A stretch of 64,000 bases of DNA from Alicyclobacillus fastidiosus (GCF_026651875.1 NZ_CP104067.1:4268501-4332500); one strand, 5' to 3'; positions 1 to 10,255 are shown, numbered from the stretch's first letter. The notes: generated by a model not told the origin, from the sequence alone. A program made the numbers and translations.

Positions 1-1216
1 GAAGCTGCTTCGCCTTCGAGATGTCGAGGCTGTATGTTGCACTCGGATCTAGATTCTGTACATAGCCTTCCATCGTGGATGGCAATGGCTGGTTCAGACC
101 CAGGACAGCACCGTTGTTGATCTTGATAAACTGGCTGTCGTCAAATGCGTACTCCATCGCTTGGCGTACCTTCACGTTGCTGAGCGGGTTTGGTTTGCCA
201 TTCAGTACAGGCTTAACGTTCAATCCGATATAGTAAATAGAGTTTTGGTCCTGCTTGAGCACCATATTCTTGTACTTCGGCGAGTTCATGATGGTCGGGA
301 ATTGAGCAGTCGGGATACCGTCCCCGCCCATGAGCCATGGGCTCATAAATGCAGTCTGCCCTTGTTCCCAGTGCAGTGCGTCGACCGTACTGTTGTTATT
401 CACATTGATGGTGATTTTATCGAGATAAGGCAGTTGCTGTCCGTAACTGTCTTTCTTCCAGTAGTGCGGGTTCTTGACCAGGACCGTTTGGTTCTGATTG
501 TTCGTCTGAACCTCAAACGGGCCGGTACCCATCGCCTCCGTGGTATCCATTGCGGCGTTGCCCACTTTCTTGACGAACGCAGGGTCAACCGCAGAGGCAA
601 ACGGCATTGCGAGAACCTTCAGGAAGAACTGCTCAGGTTTCACCAACTTAATGACCAATGTGTTTTTATCTGGTGCGGATACACCGCTGATGGTTTTAGC
701 TGTGCCGTTGTAATACGCTTGAGCACCCTGGATGTCCATGAAGAACTGGTTGCCAGGAGATGGTTTCGGCTGCATGTTCTTGTCGAGCAGTCGTTGGAAC
801 TCGAAGACGAAGTCTGAGGCGTCCATCGGATCTCCATTCGAGAACTCTACGCCTTGTCGGAGGTGGAACGTATAGGTCTTGCCATCCGGAGAGACGTCCC
901 AGCTCGTAGCGAGGTCAGGCACGATGGTATACGTGTTCTTGCTATACGTAATCAGCGTGTCGTAAACTGCCTCGTCTACTTCTGCAGACGTCGTATCAAA
1001 CGCGATAGCCGGGTCGAGGTCTGGTACGGCTTGTGTGGAGTCGAGCGTGATGGAGCCGCCTTCAACCGGCTTCGAACTCGACGAATTGGATCCCGTTGAC
1101 GAGCTGCTTCCATTCGATGCTGGCGCTGTGCTGTTGGTGCCACAGCCCGCGAGAAGAACGCCGACCATACCGATAGACGCTACGGTGGCGAGCCCCTTCT
1201 TCCATGATACTGACAT
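1..1216 (-). CDS. oppA: Oligopeptide ABC transporter substrate-binding lipoprotein (3' end outside window)
   Basis: About 405 residues are visible; the C-terminus lies beyond the left edge. It starts at ATG 1216 behind a GGGGG ribosome site. A short basic N-terminus and hydrophobic stretch lead to the lipobox LLAGC (Cys about residue 26), followed by a Ser/Thr/Asn-rich linker, as expected for a membrane-anchored receptor. The body matches SBP_bac_5 proteins: a DLDPA segment near the N-terminus, a typical YTFHLRQGVEFSNG segment and GTGPF further on. It should capture peptides outside the cell and pass them to the OppBC permease. It is the last gene of the leftward opp cluster, but an IS element separates it from oppB, so its own promoter at 1340-1368 probably matters. 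Family is clear; ligand (oligo- or dipeptide, nickel) is not resolved. Confidence 0.93.
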   Translation of the reverse strand, partial: MSVSWKKGLATVASIGMVGVLLAGCGTNSTAPASNGSSSSTGSNSSSSKPVEGGSITLDSTQAVPDLDPAIAFDTTSAEVDEAVYDTLITYSKNTYTIVPDLATSWDVSPDGKTYTFHLRQGVEFSNGDPMDASDFVFEFQRLLDKNMQPKPSPGNQFFMDIQGAQAYYNGTAKTISGVSAPDKNTLVIKLVKPEQFFLKVLAMPFASAVDPAFVKKVGNAAMDTTEAMGTGPFEVQTNNQNQTVLVKNPHYWKKDSYGQQLPYLDKITINVNNNSTVDALHWEQGQTAFMSPWLMGGDGIPTAQFPTIMNSPKYKNMVLKQDQNSIYYIGLNVKPVLNGKPNPLSNVKVRQAMEYAFDDSQFIKINNGAVLGLNQPLPSTMEGYVQNLDPSATYSLDISKAKQL

Positions 1217-1339
1217 CACATTTCCCCCGTTCTATATATCTTGTTCTGGAACTCTTCGATTTGCTCAGAGCCTTCGTGGAGTACTGTCTACTCTGTCTGT
1301 TTGAGTTAATCGAAAATTACAATCATCAGAACGATTTAA

Positions 1340-1368
1340 ATTATAAAGTGAATCTGCTGGGTACTCAA
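1340..1368 (-). promoter_or_regulatory. Predicted sigma-A promoter of oppA
   Basis: On the minus strand TTGAGT (1363-1368) and a perfect TATAAT (1340-1345) are separated by 17 bp. The oppA start codon lies about 120 nt downstream. The promoter sits between oppA and the left end of the IS element at 1427, so it does not depend on the IS. The match is good but purely by sequence. Confidence 0.7.
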
Positions 1369-1426
1369 GTACTTTTCATAGAAAAGCACAGAGAATTTTG
1401 TCGAATAAAGTAGAAACATAGAAAAA

Positions 1427-2979
1427 GGGGGTGTCCCAAAAGGTATTTCTATGCCTGGCGGAACACCCTTCTCTGTTGTTAGGACTATGTTCAACTAAGA
1501 AAATACGCAACGAAATGGCGGCGTTCCTAGGCGAGGGACGCTGCCACTTTCAGTAGGTTATGCGCAACACTCACCAGCCCCATTTCGATGGTGACTTTCG
1601 GAATGCCCCGCAGGAGGAATCGTCTAAATCCCCGATTTCCTTTGATCTGACCAAACACGCTTTCCACCTCCACCATTCGCTGTACGGAGAGCTTTCGCCC
1701 ACGTTTGCTTGTCAAGTTCGCTCGTGCTCTTTGCTTGTGCTCTTGCAAAGTTACACTGACTCCAATTTGGCGGTTGTTTTTCGATTTGGTGCATTGATTC
1801 TTGAGAGGACATGTCCCACAGGCGTCGCACTGGTAATAGCGTTTTTTCGATGAGTAGCCTGCCTCCGTTTTGACCGTTCGTCCGTACCGAAACGTCAGTC
1901 GCTGATTGCCAGCGCAGATGTACTCATCTCGTTCAGCATCGTAGATCCAGTTCTCAAACCGACTAATATCATTTTGGAAACGCTTGGTTTGCTCTTGATA
2001 GTATGTATTGAACTTTACGAAGGCTTCTATCTCTTCATGTGCCAACCATGAGTAGTTCTCTTCACTACCATATCCGGCATCTGCTATCACGGATTGGGGT
2101 AAGATGCCGAACCGTTCCCACATTTGTTCAAAATGGGGAATGAGGCAACGCGTATCGGTCGGTCTCTGGTGAATACTAAATCCAACAATGAATTGATTTT
2201 CCGTTCCCACTTGGACATTGTAACCAGGCTTAAGTTGTCCGTTCTTCATGTGGTCTTCCTTCATCCACATGAAGGTGGCATCCGGATCTGTTTTGCTGAA
2301 ACTGTTACGGTCCTGAAATGTAGCTTGCTGCATTTCGTATTTTTCACATCGAGGCAGGTAGTCCTTACGGATTTTCCGTATCGCCTTGCGGAGGGGTTGT
2401 TCTTTGGGGATTCACTCAGCTGTTGCTCCAGAGAGGTCACCGCCGTATCCAACTGTTCAGAAGTAATAGGCTGGTCCTGGTCCTTTCCCAACTCCTCCAG
2501 ATCTCGTTCTCCGTATTCTCGTTGTTCCTGTTGGTTTGCTTGCTCGATTTCCGTCAGCAACTCCCGGATTTGTGCTTGTAACCGAGACTGAAAACGGTCT
2601 GTGGATTTCTTCCAGACAAAGGTGTAGCGATTCGCATTCGCCTCAATTTTGGTTCCATCCAGGAAGTAATGCTCGAACTTTACGTACCCTTCGTCAATAA
2701 GCAGTTCAAGTACCGCTGCAAAAACTTGTTCTACAATGTCCTTCATCCGTTCCGAACGGAACCGATTAATGGTACGGAAGTCGGGCGTTTGACGCGTGCT
2801 GAGCCACATAAAATGAATGTTCTCCCGTAGCGCCTTAGCGATCTGACGAGAGGAGTAAATTCGTTGTGTTACATTTTACCGAAATGAGCGATTTCTTTTT
2901 GTGTACAAACAGTAAAATTTGAACATATATAGATAAAACGGGGCGCCCCTCAGTACCGAAGTACTTTTGGGACACCCCC
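1427..2979 (-). mobile_element. Degenerate IS1182-family insertion sequence
   Basis: A 1,553-bp element bounded by perfect 16-bp terminal inverted repeats (GGGGGTGTCCCAAAAG at 1427-1442 and its complement at 2964-2979). It contains a broken IS1182-type transposase. No target-site duplication is evident in the bases flanking the ends. It lies between oppB and oppA in the same orientation as the operon, and so separates the receptor gene from the permease and ATPase genes. The intact ends but damaged transposase suggest an element that could move only if helped in trans. Confidence 0.88.
1527..2875 (-). pseudogene. IS1182-family transposase, 5'-truncated and frameshifted
   Basis: Two overlapping frames together give an IS1182-type DDE transposase. 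The upstream frame (read from 2875) has the family segments YSSRQIAKALRENIHF, TPDFRTINRFR and DGTKIEANAN. The downstream frame has the DAGYGSEENY and the GQIKGNRGFRRF regions and a CDACGTCPLKNQC-type Cys cluster. The frames change at a run of four C (forward GGGG at 2393-2396), where one further C would restore a single frame. The first 80 or so residues usual for the family are missing and a TAA precedes the remaining sequence at 2876-2878. The truncation makes it a pseudogene whatever the cause of the frameshift. Confidence 0.88.
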
Positions 2980-3020
2980 ATCAGTTTGATTGAGCTGTTG
3001 CATAAACTTCTTCTCGCAGA

Positions 3021-3941
3021 TCAGTCGTAGCGAATGCGAGGATCTACGAATCCGTACGCGATATCCACGAGGAGGTTGAACACGACCACGAACACGGCGA
3101 GGAGCAAGACAGTGCCCATAATCACGGGAATGTCCTGGTTGCCGATAGCCTGGTAGGCCAACATACCCATGCCGTTCCAGTTGAACGTCTCCTCAATGAG
3201 GACGACACCAGCGAGCAGCGTGCCGATATCGATGCCGGCAAACGTAATGACCGGAATCAAGGCGTTGCGAAGCACGTGGCTGTAGATCACGCGCCGTTCG
3301 CTAGCGCCCTTGGCGCGAGCGGTGCGCACGTAATCCTGATTCATCACATCTAGCATCGTCGACTTCAACAGGCGCAAGTAGTAGGCTGCACCCGTGATGC
3401 CGTAGGTGATGGCCGGGAGAATCAAGTGATAAATACCACCTGTTCCACCGAGTGGGAAAATTGGGATCTTGAAGCCAAACACAATCAACAAGATGAGTCC
3501 CAGCCAATACACTGGAAGCGAAATACCAACGAGCGCCAAGGCGCTGATGACGACATCGCGCACTTTATTCGCGTGGCGCGCAGTGTAGATGCCGAGCGGA
3601 ATGCCAATCACGAGCTCCATAATCCAACATCCAAGAGCCAATTCAGCCGTCGGTCCCATACGTCCGGAGATCTGCGACATGACGGATGTGTGGAAAATGT
3701 ACGACGTACCCAAGTTGCCTTGGAGCAAGTTCCCCATGTACTTCAGGTACTGTTCCCAGATGGGGAGATTGAGGCCGAGATCGATTCGAATTTGTTCGAC
3801 GGTCTGCGGCGTGGCGTGTGGACCGGCGATGATGCGGGCCGGATCCGCTGGCACTGCGTAAAGCAGCAGGAACGCAATGATGGAAATGCCGATTAACACG
3901 ATGATGGCTTGCCCGATACGACGGATAATATATGCACCCAC
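3021..3941 (-). CDS. oppB: Peptide ABC transporter permease, OppB/DppB type
   Basis: A 306-residue inner-membrane permease of the BPD_transp_1 family. It has an N-terminal transmembrane helix (about residues 10-30), a long extracellular loop, then five further helices. The cytoplasmic EAA loop reads roughly DYVRTARAKGASERRVIYSH (about 204-223) and contacts the ATPases; the C-terminus VDPRIRYD is family-typical. Start is GTG 3941 behind AAAGGAGG. It lies 24 bp downstream of oppC. It should form the membrane channel with OppC for peptide import driven by OppD and OppF. Downstream, the IS element interrupts the path to oppA. Confidence 0.93.
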   Translation of the reverse strand: MGAYIIRRIGQAIIVLIGISIIAFLLLYAVPADPARIIAGPHATPQTVEQIRIDLGLNLPIWEQYLKYMGNLLQGNLGTSYIFHTSVMSQISGRMGPTAELALGCWIMELVIGIPLGIYTARHANKVRDVVISALALVGISLPVYWLGLILLIVFGFKIPIFPLGGTGGIYHLILPAITYGITGAAYYLRLLKSTMLDVMNQDYVRTARAKGASERRVIYSHVLRNALIPVITFAGIDIGTLLAGVVLIEETFNWNGMGMLAYQAIGNQDIPVIMGTVLLLAVFVVVFNLLVDIAYGFVDPRIRYD

Positions 3942-3965
3942 GTGGACGCCCTCCTTTCGTCTACC

Positions 3966-4865
3966 TTACTGGCGGGTCATGGACTGAGGGTCGAGAATAT
4001 CTCGCAGTCCATCACCAAGCATGTTAAATCCAACAACGGTAATCACAAGTGCAATACCTGCGCTATACAATTCCCATGGAGCATACGTATAGGTTGTTAG
4101 ACCTTCTTGAATCATGCCGCCCCAGTCCGGTGTCGGAGGTTGAATGCCCATACCAAGGAAGCTCAGGCCAGCCGCTGCCAAGATGTTCGAGCCCACGTTG
4201 AGCGTCGAAAGCACGATGACTGGGCCGAATACGTTTGGCAGGACGATGCGGAACATAATCCGCCATTCGGTCGCGCCAAGCGCTCTGGCTGCTTGAACGT
4301 ATTCCAACTCGCGAACCTGAAGAACTTGACCGCGCACGACGCGGGCCATGACGCCCCAGCCCAAGATACCAATGGTCAGCAAGATGTTCCAAAGGCTTGA
4401 CCCGAGGATGGCGACGAGTGCCAACGCGAAGAGCAAGAACGGGAAGGCGAGTACCGTATCGGTGATGCGCATGACCAGCGAGTCCACCCAGCCACCGAAC
4501 ACACCGGCGATAAGCCCCAACACGGTACCGACCACCAAGTTGATAATCATCGACAAGAGACCAATGAGCAGCGAGATGCGGCCGCCCCAGATGACGCGAG
4601 ACAACACGTCGCGTCCGTTGCCATCCGCCCCTAACGGGAACATGCGGGATGGCCCAACAGGGATACCCTGGTCATTCAAACCGCTGTTAAACGTTTCAAT
4701 CGGGCTGTGCGGCGAGATCCACGGGGCGAGAATCGCAATGAGCCCCATGACGACGATAATCAAGGCACCGATATAAACCAAAGGATAGCGTTTCAGTGAT
4801 TTTTTAAACTTGCGCATTCTAGCATTCGACGGTGCATGTGCCACTGCACCTACATTTGTCGACAT
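3966..4865 (-). CDS. oppC: Peptide ABC transporter permease, OppC/DppC type
   Basis: A 299-residue permease that pairs with OppB. A cytoplasmic N-terminus precedes the first helix (about residues 32-52), and an OppC_N-type segment is followed by the five-helix BPD_transp_1 core. The EAA loop reads EYVQAARALGATEWRIMFR. The C-terminal GDGLRDILDP is typical of DppC/OppC. Start is ATG 4865 behind GGGAGGTAAC. The gene follows oppF by 54 bp and precedes oppB by 24 bp, so these genes are almost certainly co-transcribed. Confidence 0.93.
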   Translation of the reverse strand: MSTNVGAVAHAPSNARMRKFKKSLKRYPLVYIGALIIVVMGLIAILAPWISPHSPIETFNSGLNDQGIPVGPSRMFPLGADGNGRDVLSRVIWGGRISLLIGLLSMIINLVVGTVLGLIAGVFGGWVDSLVMRITDTVLAFPFLLFALALVAILGSSLWNILLTIGILGWGVMARVVRGQVLQVRELEYVQAARALGATEWRIMFRIVLPNVFGPVIVLSTLNVGSNILAAAGLSFLGMGIQPPTPDWGGMIQEGLTTYTYAPWELYSAGIALVITVVGFNMLGDGLRDILDPQSMTRQ

Positions 4866-4919
4866 AATGTTACCTCCCTCATCCCTGGTACCGACGATGC
4901 GCGAGTACCTTTGTGTGAC

Positions 4920-5890
4920 TTAATACAGGTGGCACGCGACCTGGTGATTTGGCTTAACTTCTTTCCAAACCGGCTTTTCGCGCTTACAGATATCCATGGC
5001 CATCGGACAACGAGTGTGGAACGGACATCCAGTTGGCGGGTTTGCCGGGCTCGGCAGGTCACCCTGCAAAATGATGCGTTCGCGCTTAGCGTCAGGGTCA
5101 GGAACCGGTACGGCAGACAACAACGCTTGCGTGTATGGGTGAAGCGGATCGTCGAACAGGTCATCGCTCGTCGCCGACTCCGCCATATTTCCGAGATACA
5201 TGACCATAATTCGATCGCTGATGTGACGAACGACACTCAGGTCGTGCGCTACGAAGATATAGGTCAGATTGAAATCTGTCTGAAGGTCTTCCAACAGGTT
5301 CAACACTTGGCTCTGGACGGACACGTCGAGCGCTGCAACCGGTTCGTCGAGAATGATCAGCTTCGGGTTCAACGTCAACGCCCGAGCGATGCCGATACGT
5401 TGGCGCTGGCCGCCAGAGAATTCGTGTGGATAGCGGCTCGCGTATTCAGGGTCCAAGCCCACGCGGTCCAACAAGGAGCGAACGCGCTCTATTTGGCTAG
5501 AACGGTTGCCGATATGGTGAATCTGCATTGGCTCCATGAGCGTCTGCGCGACCGAGTTGCGCGGGTTTAAGGACGCATACGGATCTTGGAAGACGAGCTG
5601 CATCTCGCGGCGCATGGCGCGCATTTGAGATTTTGATAGCTTCGTGACGTCCTTGCCCTCAAAGATCACCTTACCAGCAGACGGTTCAAGGAGGCGAAGG
5701 ACACTGCGGCCCATGGTCGACTTACCGCAGCCCGACTCGCCTACGACGCCGAGGGTTTCACCCGGATAGAGCGTAAAGTCCACGCCATCTACCGCGCGAA
5801 CGTGACCCACCGTGTGGCGGAACACGCCGCGTTTGATGGGAAAGTATTTCTTCAAGCCTTCGACTTGCAAAAGTGGTGTTCCCTGCGCCA

Positions 5891-5891
<1 letters not shown>
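4920..5891 (-). CDS. oppF: Peptide ABC transporter ATP-binding protein, OppF type
   Basis: A 323-residue ABC ATPase. Walker A is GESGCGKST, the Q-loop region [12 protein letters not shown], the signature [14 protein letters not shown], Walker B LIILDEP with the D-loop ALDVS, and the H-loop VAHDLS. The C-terminal oligopeptide-transporter extension contains [20 protein letters not shown], whose cysteines resemble the Fe-S-type cluster of OppF/DppF proteins. ATG 5891 overlaps the oppD stop by one base (TAATG) behind AGAGGGGGG. A longer reading from 5918 would start inside oppD and is less likely. It should hydrolyse ATP with OppD to power peptide import. Confidence 0.94.
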
Positions 5892-6859
<968 letters not shown>

Positions 6860-6971
6860 AAATTTCCCCTCTTTCCCTCAAAACAATCAACAGCGACCTA
6901 TCTAACAAAGCGCCACGTATCTATGGAAAATATTAGAGAGGCCAAAAAGACTTAACTTTTTCACAAGGTTA

Positions 6972-7001
6972 ATAAAACTTCATAACGGTTAAACAAGTCA
7001 A
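6972..7001 (-). promoter_or_regulatory. Predicted promoter of the opp operon
   Basis: On the minus strand TTGACT (6996-7001) is followed after 18 bp by TTTTAT (6972-6977) in an AT-rich stretch. The oppD GTG is about 110 nt downstream. The -10 is poor, so the call is tentative; a nearby TATACT is an alternative. Confidence 0.4.
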
Positions 7002-7126
7002 GTAGAAGTATAACAAGTTTTCTTTAAAATCGTAACGGAGATTTCTGGAACTCAAAATTCCCGCACGATTCAGGTATGCCATAATTTGGTTGTATTGTGT
7101 AAAACGGATCCGGTAAATGTAGTGAT

Positions 7127-7663
7127 ATGGACATAAAGAAGGTATTTCCACGTCGACTCTGGTTTGTGTGTACCATGCTGGTGACATCTGCGATGGGTCA
7201 AACGCCAATCGCCTTTGCACATGTGGAAGATCATCTGTATCTCTCGGATCGAGCGGTTACAGTGGGTGGAAAGGCATATGATTTAAGTCAGTACCATCCC
7301 ACGAAAGCGACCTTCCTGCTCACGGCATACAATCTGGACCGGCGTTCTACTGGCAAGTCCCCAGGTGAACCCGGGTATGGAATCACTTCAACAGGGACAC
7401 TAGCAGCTACGGGCAGGACGGTGGCAGTCGATCCACACGTGATCCCGTACGGTTCATTGCTCTACATCGACGGAATTGGATGGCGAGTTGCCGAAGATAC
7501 CGGTGGTGCCATACGCGGCCACCACATCGACGTGCTCGTCGACAGCCAGCAGAGTGCCCTTCAATTCGGTGTAAAGCACGACTGCGAGGTGGAGGTGTAC
7601 GCCCCCGTCGCTCCACAGCGCGACGTTCGCCCTATCAGCAACTCACGGTTTTATCACAGTTGA
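7127..7663 (+). CDS. Secreted 3D-domain protein (putative peptidoglycan-active)
   Basis: 178 residues with an N-terminal signal peptide (MDIKKVFPRRLWFVC, hydrophobic to about residue 30, cleavage near AFA). The C-terminal half is a 3D domain: GYGITSTGTLAATGRTVAVDPHVIP leads to the signature AEDTGGAIRGHHIDVLVDS, which contains the three conserved Asp. The domain is related to the MltA/RpfB-type double-psi barrel fold and occurs in YuiC, YabE and YocH. By family it should act on peptidoglycan outside the cell. No LysM or other wall-binding domain is present, unlike YocH. The start at ATG 7127 has only a weak ribosome site. Its end overlaps the convergent DUF86 gene by 10 bp. Confidence 0.8.
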   Translation: MDIKKVFPRRLWFVCTMLVTSAMGQTPIAFAHVEDHLYLSDRAVTVGGKAYDLSQYHPTKATFLLTAYNLDRRSTGKSPGEPGYGITSTGTLAATGRTVAVDPHVIPYGSLLYIDGIGWRVAEDTGGAIRGHHIDVLVDSQQSALQFGVKHDCEVEVYAPVAPQRDVRPISNSRFYHS

Positions 7664-8082
7664 ACAAACCGAGTGATGTGATCGGCAAACGGGGCGAACA
7701 GAGGCGCATACGTTTCGATGGCGGCGCGTACTTCGCCCGGTTGCACGTTCGCGTGATCTCGAATAAAACGAGCGCGCAAGTCGAATACCCCGTAGACGGC
7801 GGCAAACCATTCCTCGGGCAATACGTCCTCTTCCACGAGTACTTTGAGGATGTCCGCGTATCCGCCCGGATCACGCATGACTAAGGCATCGATGATAAGC
7901 GTTCCGATGTCTGTCGTGTACTCGACACTGGTGTGGAGTGCGCGCTCCGCAGCCAGACGCCACGTGAGGTCCCTTTCCCACGCATCCTGCCGTTTTGCAA
8001 GCGCCAGCATCCAGTCCGTCCGCTCTTGAAGCCCCATCAGCCAGGTGCGAATTTGTTCCTTCTGCGCTGCTGTTATAAACAT
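7654..8082 (-). CDS. DUF86 / HepT-like protein (YutE family)
   Basis: 142 residues from ATG 8082. The all-helical sequence with the VYGVFDLRARFIRDHANV segment resembles the DUF86 (HepT-like, HEPN-related) family found beside minimal nucleotidyltransferases. No MNT antitoxin partner is visible here. Its closest context resembles the lone Bacillus YutE proteins rather than a toxin-antitoxin pair. The classical Rx4-6H ribonuclease motif is not clearly preserved beyond RDH, so enzymatic activity is uncertain. The start overlaps the end of the upstream Nudix gene by 10 bp, suggesting coupled translation. Confidence 0.65.
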   Translation of the reverse strand: MFITAAQKEQIRTWLMGLQERTDWMLALAKRQDAWERDLTWRLAAERALHTSVEYTTDIGTLIIDALVMRDPGGYADILKVLVEEDVLPEEWFAAVYGVFDLRARFIRDHANVQPGEVRAAIETYAPLFAPFADHITRFVQL

Positions 8083-8576
8083 GCTTCGCTGACACTCCCC
8101 GTATGTAAGACGCGCTCGACCGTCGGCCAAACGCGCTGGTAAACGATATCCTTCATGATTGGGCTCACATTCTGCCGCGTCCGTGCGCGAGTCGGATCAA
8201 GCACAGGATGAAACACCTGAACGTCGTCGATCTCCGATGTGTTGGGACGCGCCCTGACGTCCACGACGTCGGCGACAAACACCCATTTGGGGACGACTTG
8301 TCCCTCGAATACAATCTGATATTCGGCGATCCAGAAAACGGCCCCCAGTTCCAGCCCGGCCTCCTCGTACGCCTCGCGCCGCACCGCACCCAACGCTTCC
8401 TCGCCTGGTTCGAGCTTGCCGCCAGGAACCTCCCACCCGCGAATCGGGTGGTGAACCCAGACGAGATTGTGGAACAGCACGGGAAAGATGAGTACGGAGT
8501 GCGGTCGTTCACAACACTGATTCCGGTTCGTATGCAGTCCAAAGGCGCGCGGCCACGACGAGACATCGCCCTTCAT
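8073..8576 (-). CDS. Nudix hydrolase
   Basis: 167 residues from ATG 8576. The Nudix box is complete, GGKLEPGEEALGAVRREAYE followed by EAGL, matching Gx5Ex7REUxEExGU. This binds Mg2+ for hydrolysis of nucleoside diphosphate-X compounds. The length suits MutT/YtkD-type enzymes, but the substrate cannot be told. ATG lies 4 bp after the stop of the DUF212 gene, and the 3' end overlaps the DUF86 gene, so the three are probably one transcript. The longer frame to 8834 only reads antisense through the DUF212 gene. Confidence 0.85.
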   Translation of the reverse strand: MKGDVSSWPRAFGLHTNRNQCCERPHSVLIFPVLFHNLVWVHHPIRGWEVPGGKLEPGEEALGAVRREAYEEAGLELGAVFWIAEYQIVFEGQVVPKWVFVADVVDVRARPNTSEIDDVQVFHPVLDPTRARTRQNVSPIMKDIVYQRVWPTVERVLHTGSVSEACL

Positions 8577-8580
8577 GAGA

Positions 8581-9069
8581 TCACCACCACTTGCCGAAGC
8601 AAATGCCAATGACGAGTCCAATGAGACCACCAATAAAAATTTCCATCGGCTCGTGACCCAGGATCTCCTTGAGCCGCTCGCCTTCCATGTGTTCCGTCGC
8701 AGCCGGTTCCTCGGTGGAACGTTGCGCAAACTCCATTGCAATGCGGTTGAGCAAGGTCGCGTGTTCGCCAGCATGGCGGCGGATACCGCCGGCGTCGTAG
8801 AGCACGATGGCGGCAAACACGACCGCAGTGGCAAACACGGGCGATTGTGGGCCTACGACGAACCAGAGTGCGCCCGCGAGAGCCACGACGCCCGCGGCGT
8901 GCGAACTCGGCATCCCGCCTGCGTCGATGACTTTGTGATTGTCCCACAGGCGCGTGCGCACGAAATGGATGGGTACTTTTAACGCTTGGGTGATTAAGAT
9001 AGCACAAAGTGCAGCCATTAGCGGCGAATTACTCCATAGACCATGCACAAAGTGCGGGACGTTTGACAT
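8581..9069 (-). CDS. Divergent PAP2 family membrane protein (DUF212, YuiD-like)
   Basis: 162 residues from ATG 9069 behind GGGAGGGCA. Several hydrophobic helices are visible (about 15-35, 65-85, 88-108, and the C-terminal GGLIGLVIGICFG). The conserved core DAGGMPSSHAAGVVALA and YDAGGIRRHAGEHA match DUF212, a family related to acid PAP2 phosphatases; PSSH contains the candidate catalytic His. The C-terminus GHEPMEIFIGGLIG is family-typical. Substrate unknown, presumably a lipid or polyprenyl phosphate. First gene of the DUF212-Nudix-DUF86 cluster. Confidence 0.85.
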   Translation of the reverse strand: MSNVPHFVHGLWSNSPLMAALCAILITQALKVPIHFVRTRLWDNHKVIDAGGMPSSHAAGVVALAGALWFVVGPQSPVFATAVVFAAIVLYDAGGIRRHAGEHATLLNRIAMEFAQRSTEEPAATEHMEGERLKEILGHEPMEIFIGGLIGLVIGICFGKWW

Positions 9070-9096
9070 GAATGTGTTGCCCTCCCCGATTAGGGC

Positions 9097-9121
9097 GGGC
9101 GCCATTGAAGGGCGCCCTTTT
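9097..9121. terminator. GC-rich hairpin between M42 peptidase and DUF212 genes
   Basis: GGGCGCC (9097-9103) pairs with GGCGCCC (9111-9117) around a 7-nt loop, followed on the plus strand by TTTT. Both flanking genes run leftward, so on their strand the T-run precedes the stem. It may be only a weak attenuator or processing hairpin. Confidence 0.35.
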
Positions 9122-9134
9122 ATCCACAATCACT

Positions 9135-10217
9135 TTACCACTGTTGAATATCCTTGACCACTGTGCTATCCAAACGCTTGACCAACTCGGTCAGGAGTCG
9201 GACGCCATTCTCAAAGTCATCTTCGTGGAAAATCGCGTTGTGGCTGTGAATGTATCTCGTAGCATAGCCAATTGCAACGCTCGGGACCCCGGAGGCGTGC
9301 AGGTGGAACGAACCCGCATCGGTGCCGCCGCCGGAGAGGCTCTCTACCTGAACAGGGATGTTTGCATCGCTGGCGGTGTCCAAGACAAAGTCGCGGAAGC
9401 GGTTGTTTGGAATCATCGATCCGTCGAACAACATCAGAAGCGGCCCTTTACCGACGTCCGCCAAGTGCGCACGCTCGTCCGCAGGTACGCCAGGCGTGTC
9501 TCCCGCGATGCCTACGTCGAGTGCGATCGCGATGTCCGGGTTGACCTGATGGATGAGCGTCCGCGCGCCGCGCAGACCAACTTCTTCTTGCGTCGTGGCC
9601 CCGGCGAAGACGATGTTCGGATGCGCTTGTCCTTGCAAGTCGCGCAGCACTTCGAGTGCAGTCGCACAGCCCAGGCGATTATCGAGTGCCTTGGCTACGA
9701 ACATCTTCGAGTTGGCCATCTGTGTAAATGGGCTCCACGGCACGATGGCGTCCCCTGCCCGAACGCCCATCTCCTCCGCTTCCTCGCGGCTAAACGCACC
9801 GATGTCGACAAACATATCCTTGATCTCGACGACCTTCTTGCGCTCGTCGGCCGGAAGGATGTGGGGCGGTTTCGACCCCGTCACACCCACGATGTCACCC
9901 TTGCGCGTCTGCACGATGACGCGTTGTGACAGCATCACCTGAGACCACCAGCCGCCGATGGTCTGGAACTTGACAAATCCCTCATCTGTGATGTTCGTCA
10001 CCATCATGCCGATTTCGTCTAGGTGCCCTGCAATCAGGACGCGAGGCCCATTCGCATCGCCGGTTTTCACGCCGACAATCCCGCCCATATTGTCCCGTTC
10101 TATCCGCTCGGACAGCGGTGTCAAGTGCTTTTCGTACACCTTTCTGACATTCGACTCATAGCCTGAAATACCGTGTACGTCACACAGTTCTTGAATCACT
10201 TCAATGCGCGATCCCAA
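9135..10217 (-). CDS. M42 family metallo-aminopeptidase (FrvX/YtoP-like)
   Basis: 360 residues, the usual M42 length. Dinuclear-metal ligands can be placed: His in AGHLDEIG (about 65), Asp in AKALDNRLGC, Glu pair in GATTQEEVGLRG, Asp in IALDVG and His near the C-terminus in YIHSHNAI. Cytosolic M42 enzymes (glutamyl aminopeptidase, YsdC, YtoP) form tetrahedral dodecamers that trim peptides, which fits with the peptide importer in this window. Start is TTG 10217 behind GGAGGGAC. The substrate preference cannot be read from sequence. Confidence 0.93.
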   Translation of the reverse strand: MGSRIEVIQELCDVHGISGYESNVRKVYEKHLTPLSERIERDNMGGIVGVKTGDANGPRVLIAGHLDEIGMMVTNITDEGFVKFQTIGGWWSQVMLSQRVIVQTRKGDIVGVTGSKPPHILPADERKKVVEIKDMFVDIGAFSREEAEEMGVRAGDAIVPWSPFTQMANSKMFVAKALDNRLGCATALEVLRDLQGQAHPNIVFAGATTQEEVGLRGARTLIHQVNPDIAIALDVGIAGDTPGVPADERAHLADVGKGPLLMLFDGSMIPNNRFRDFVLDTASDANIPVQVESLSGGGTDAGSFHLHASGVPSVAIGYATRYIHSHNAIFHEDDFENGVRLLTELVKRLDSTVVKDIQQW

Positions 10218-10255
10218 CAGCTTGTCCCTCCTGATTTGTTCAAACTTCGTGAATT

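Noticed and set aside
7654..8082. HepT/MNT toxin-antitoxin system
   Set aside because: No nucleotidyltransferase partner lies adjacent; neighbours are a Nudix and a DUF212 gene.
9072..9929. 285-residue frame antisense to the M42 peptidase
   Set aside because: The M42 metal ligands on the other strand are unambiguous; this frame is low-complexity Arg/Asp-rich.
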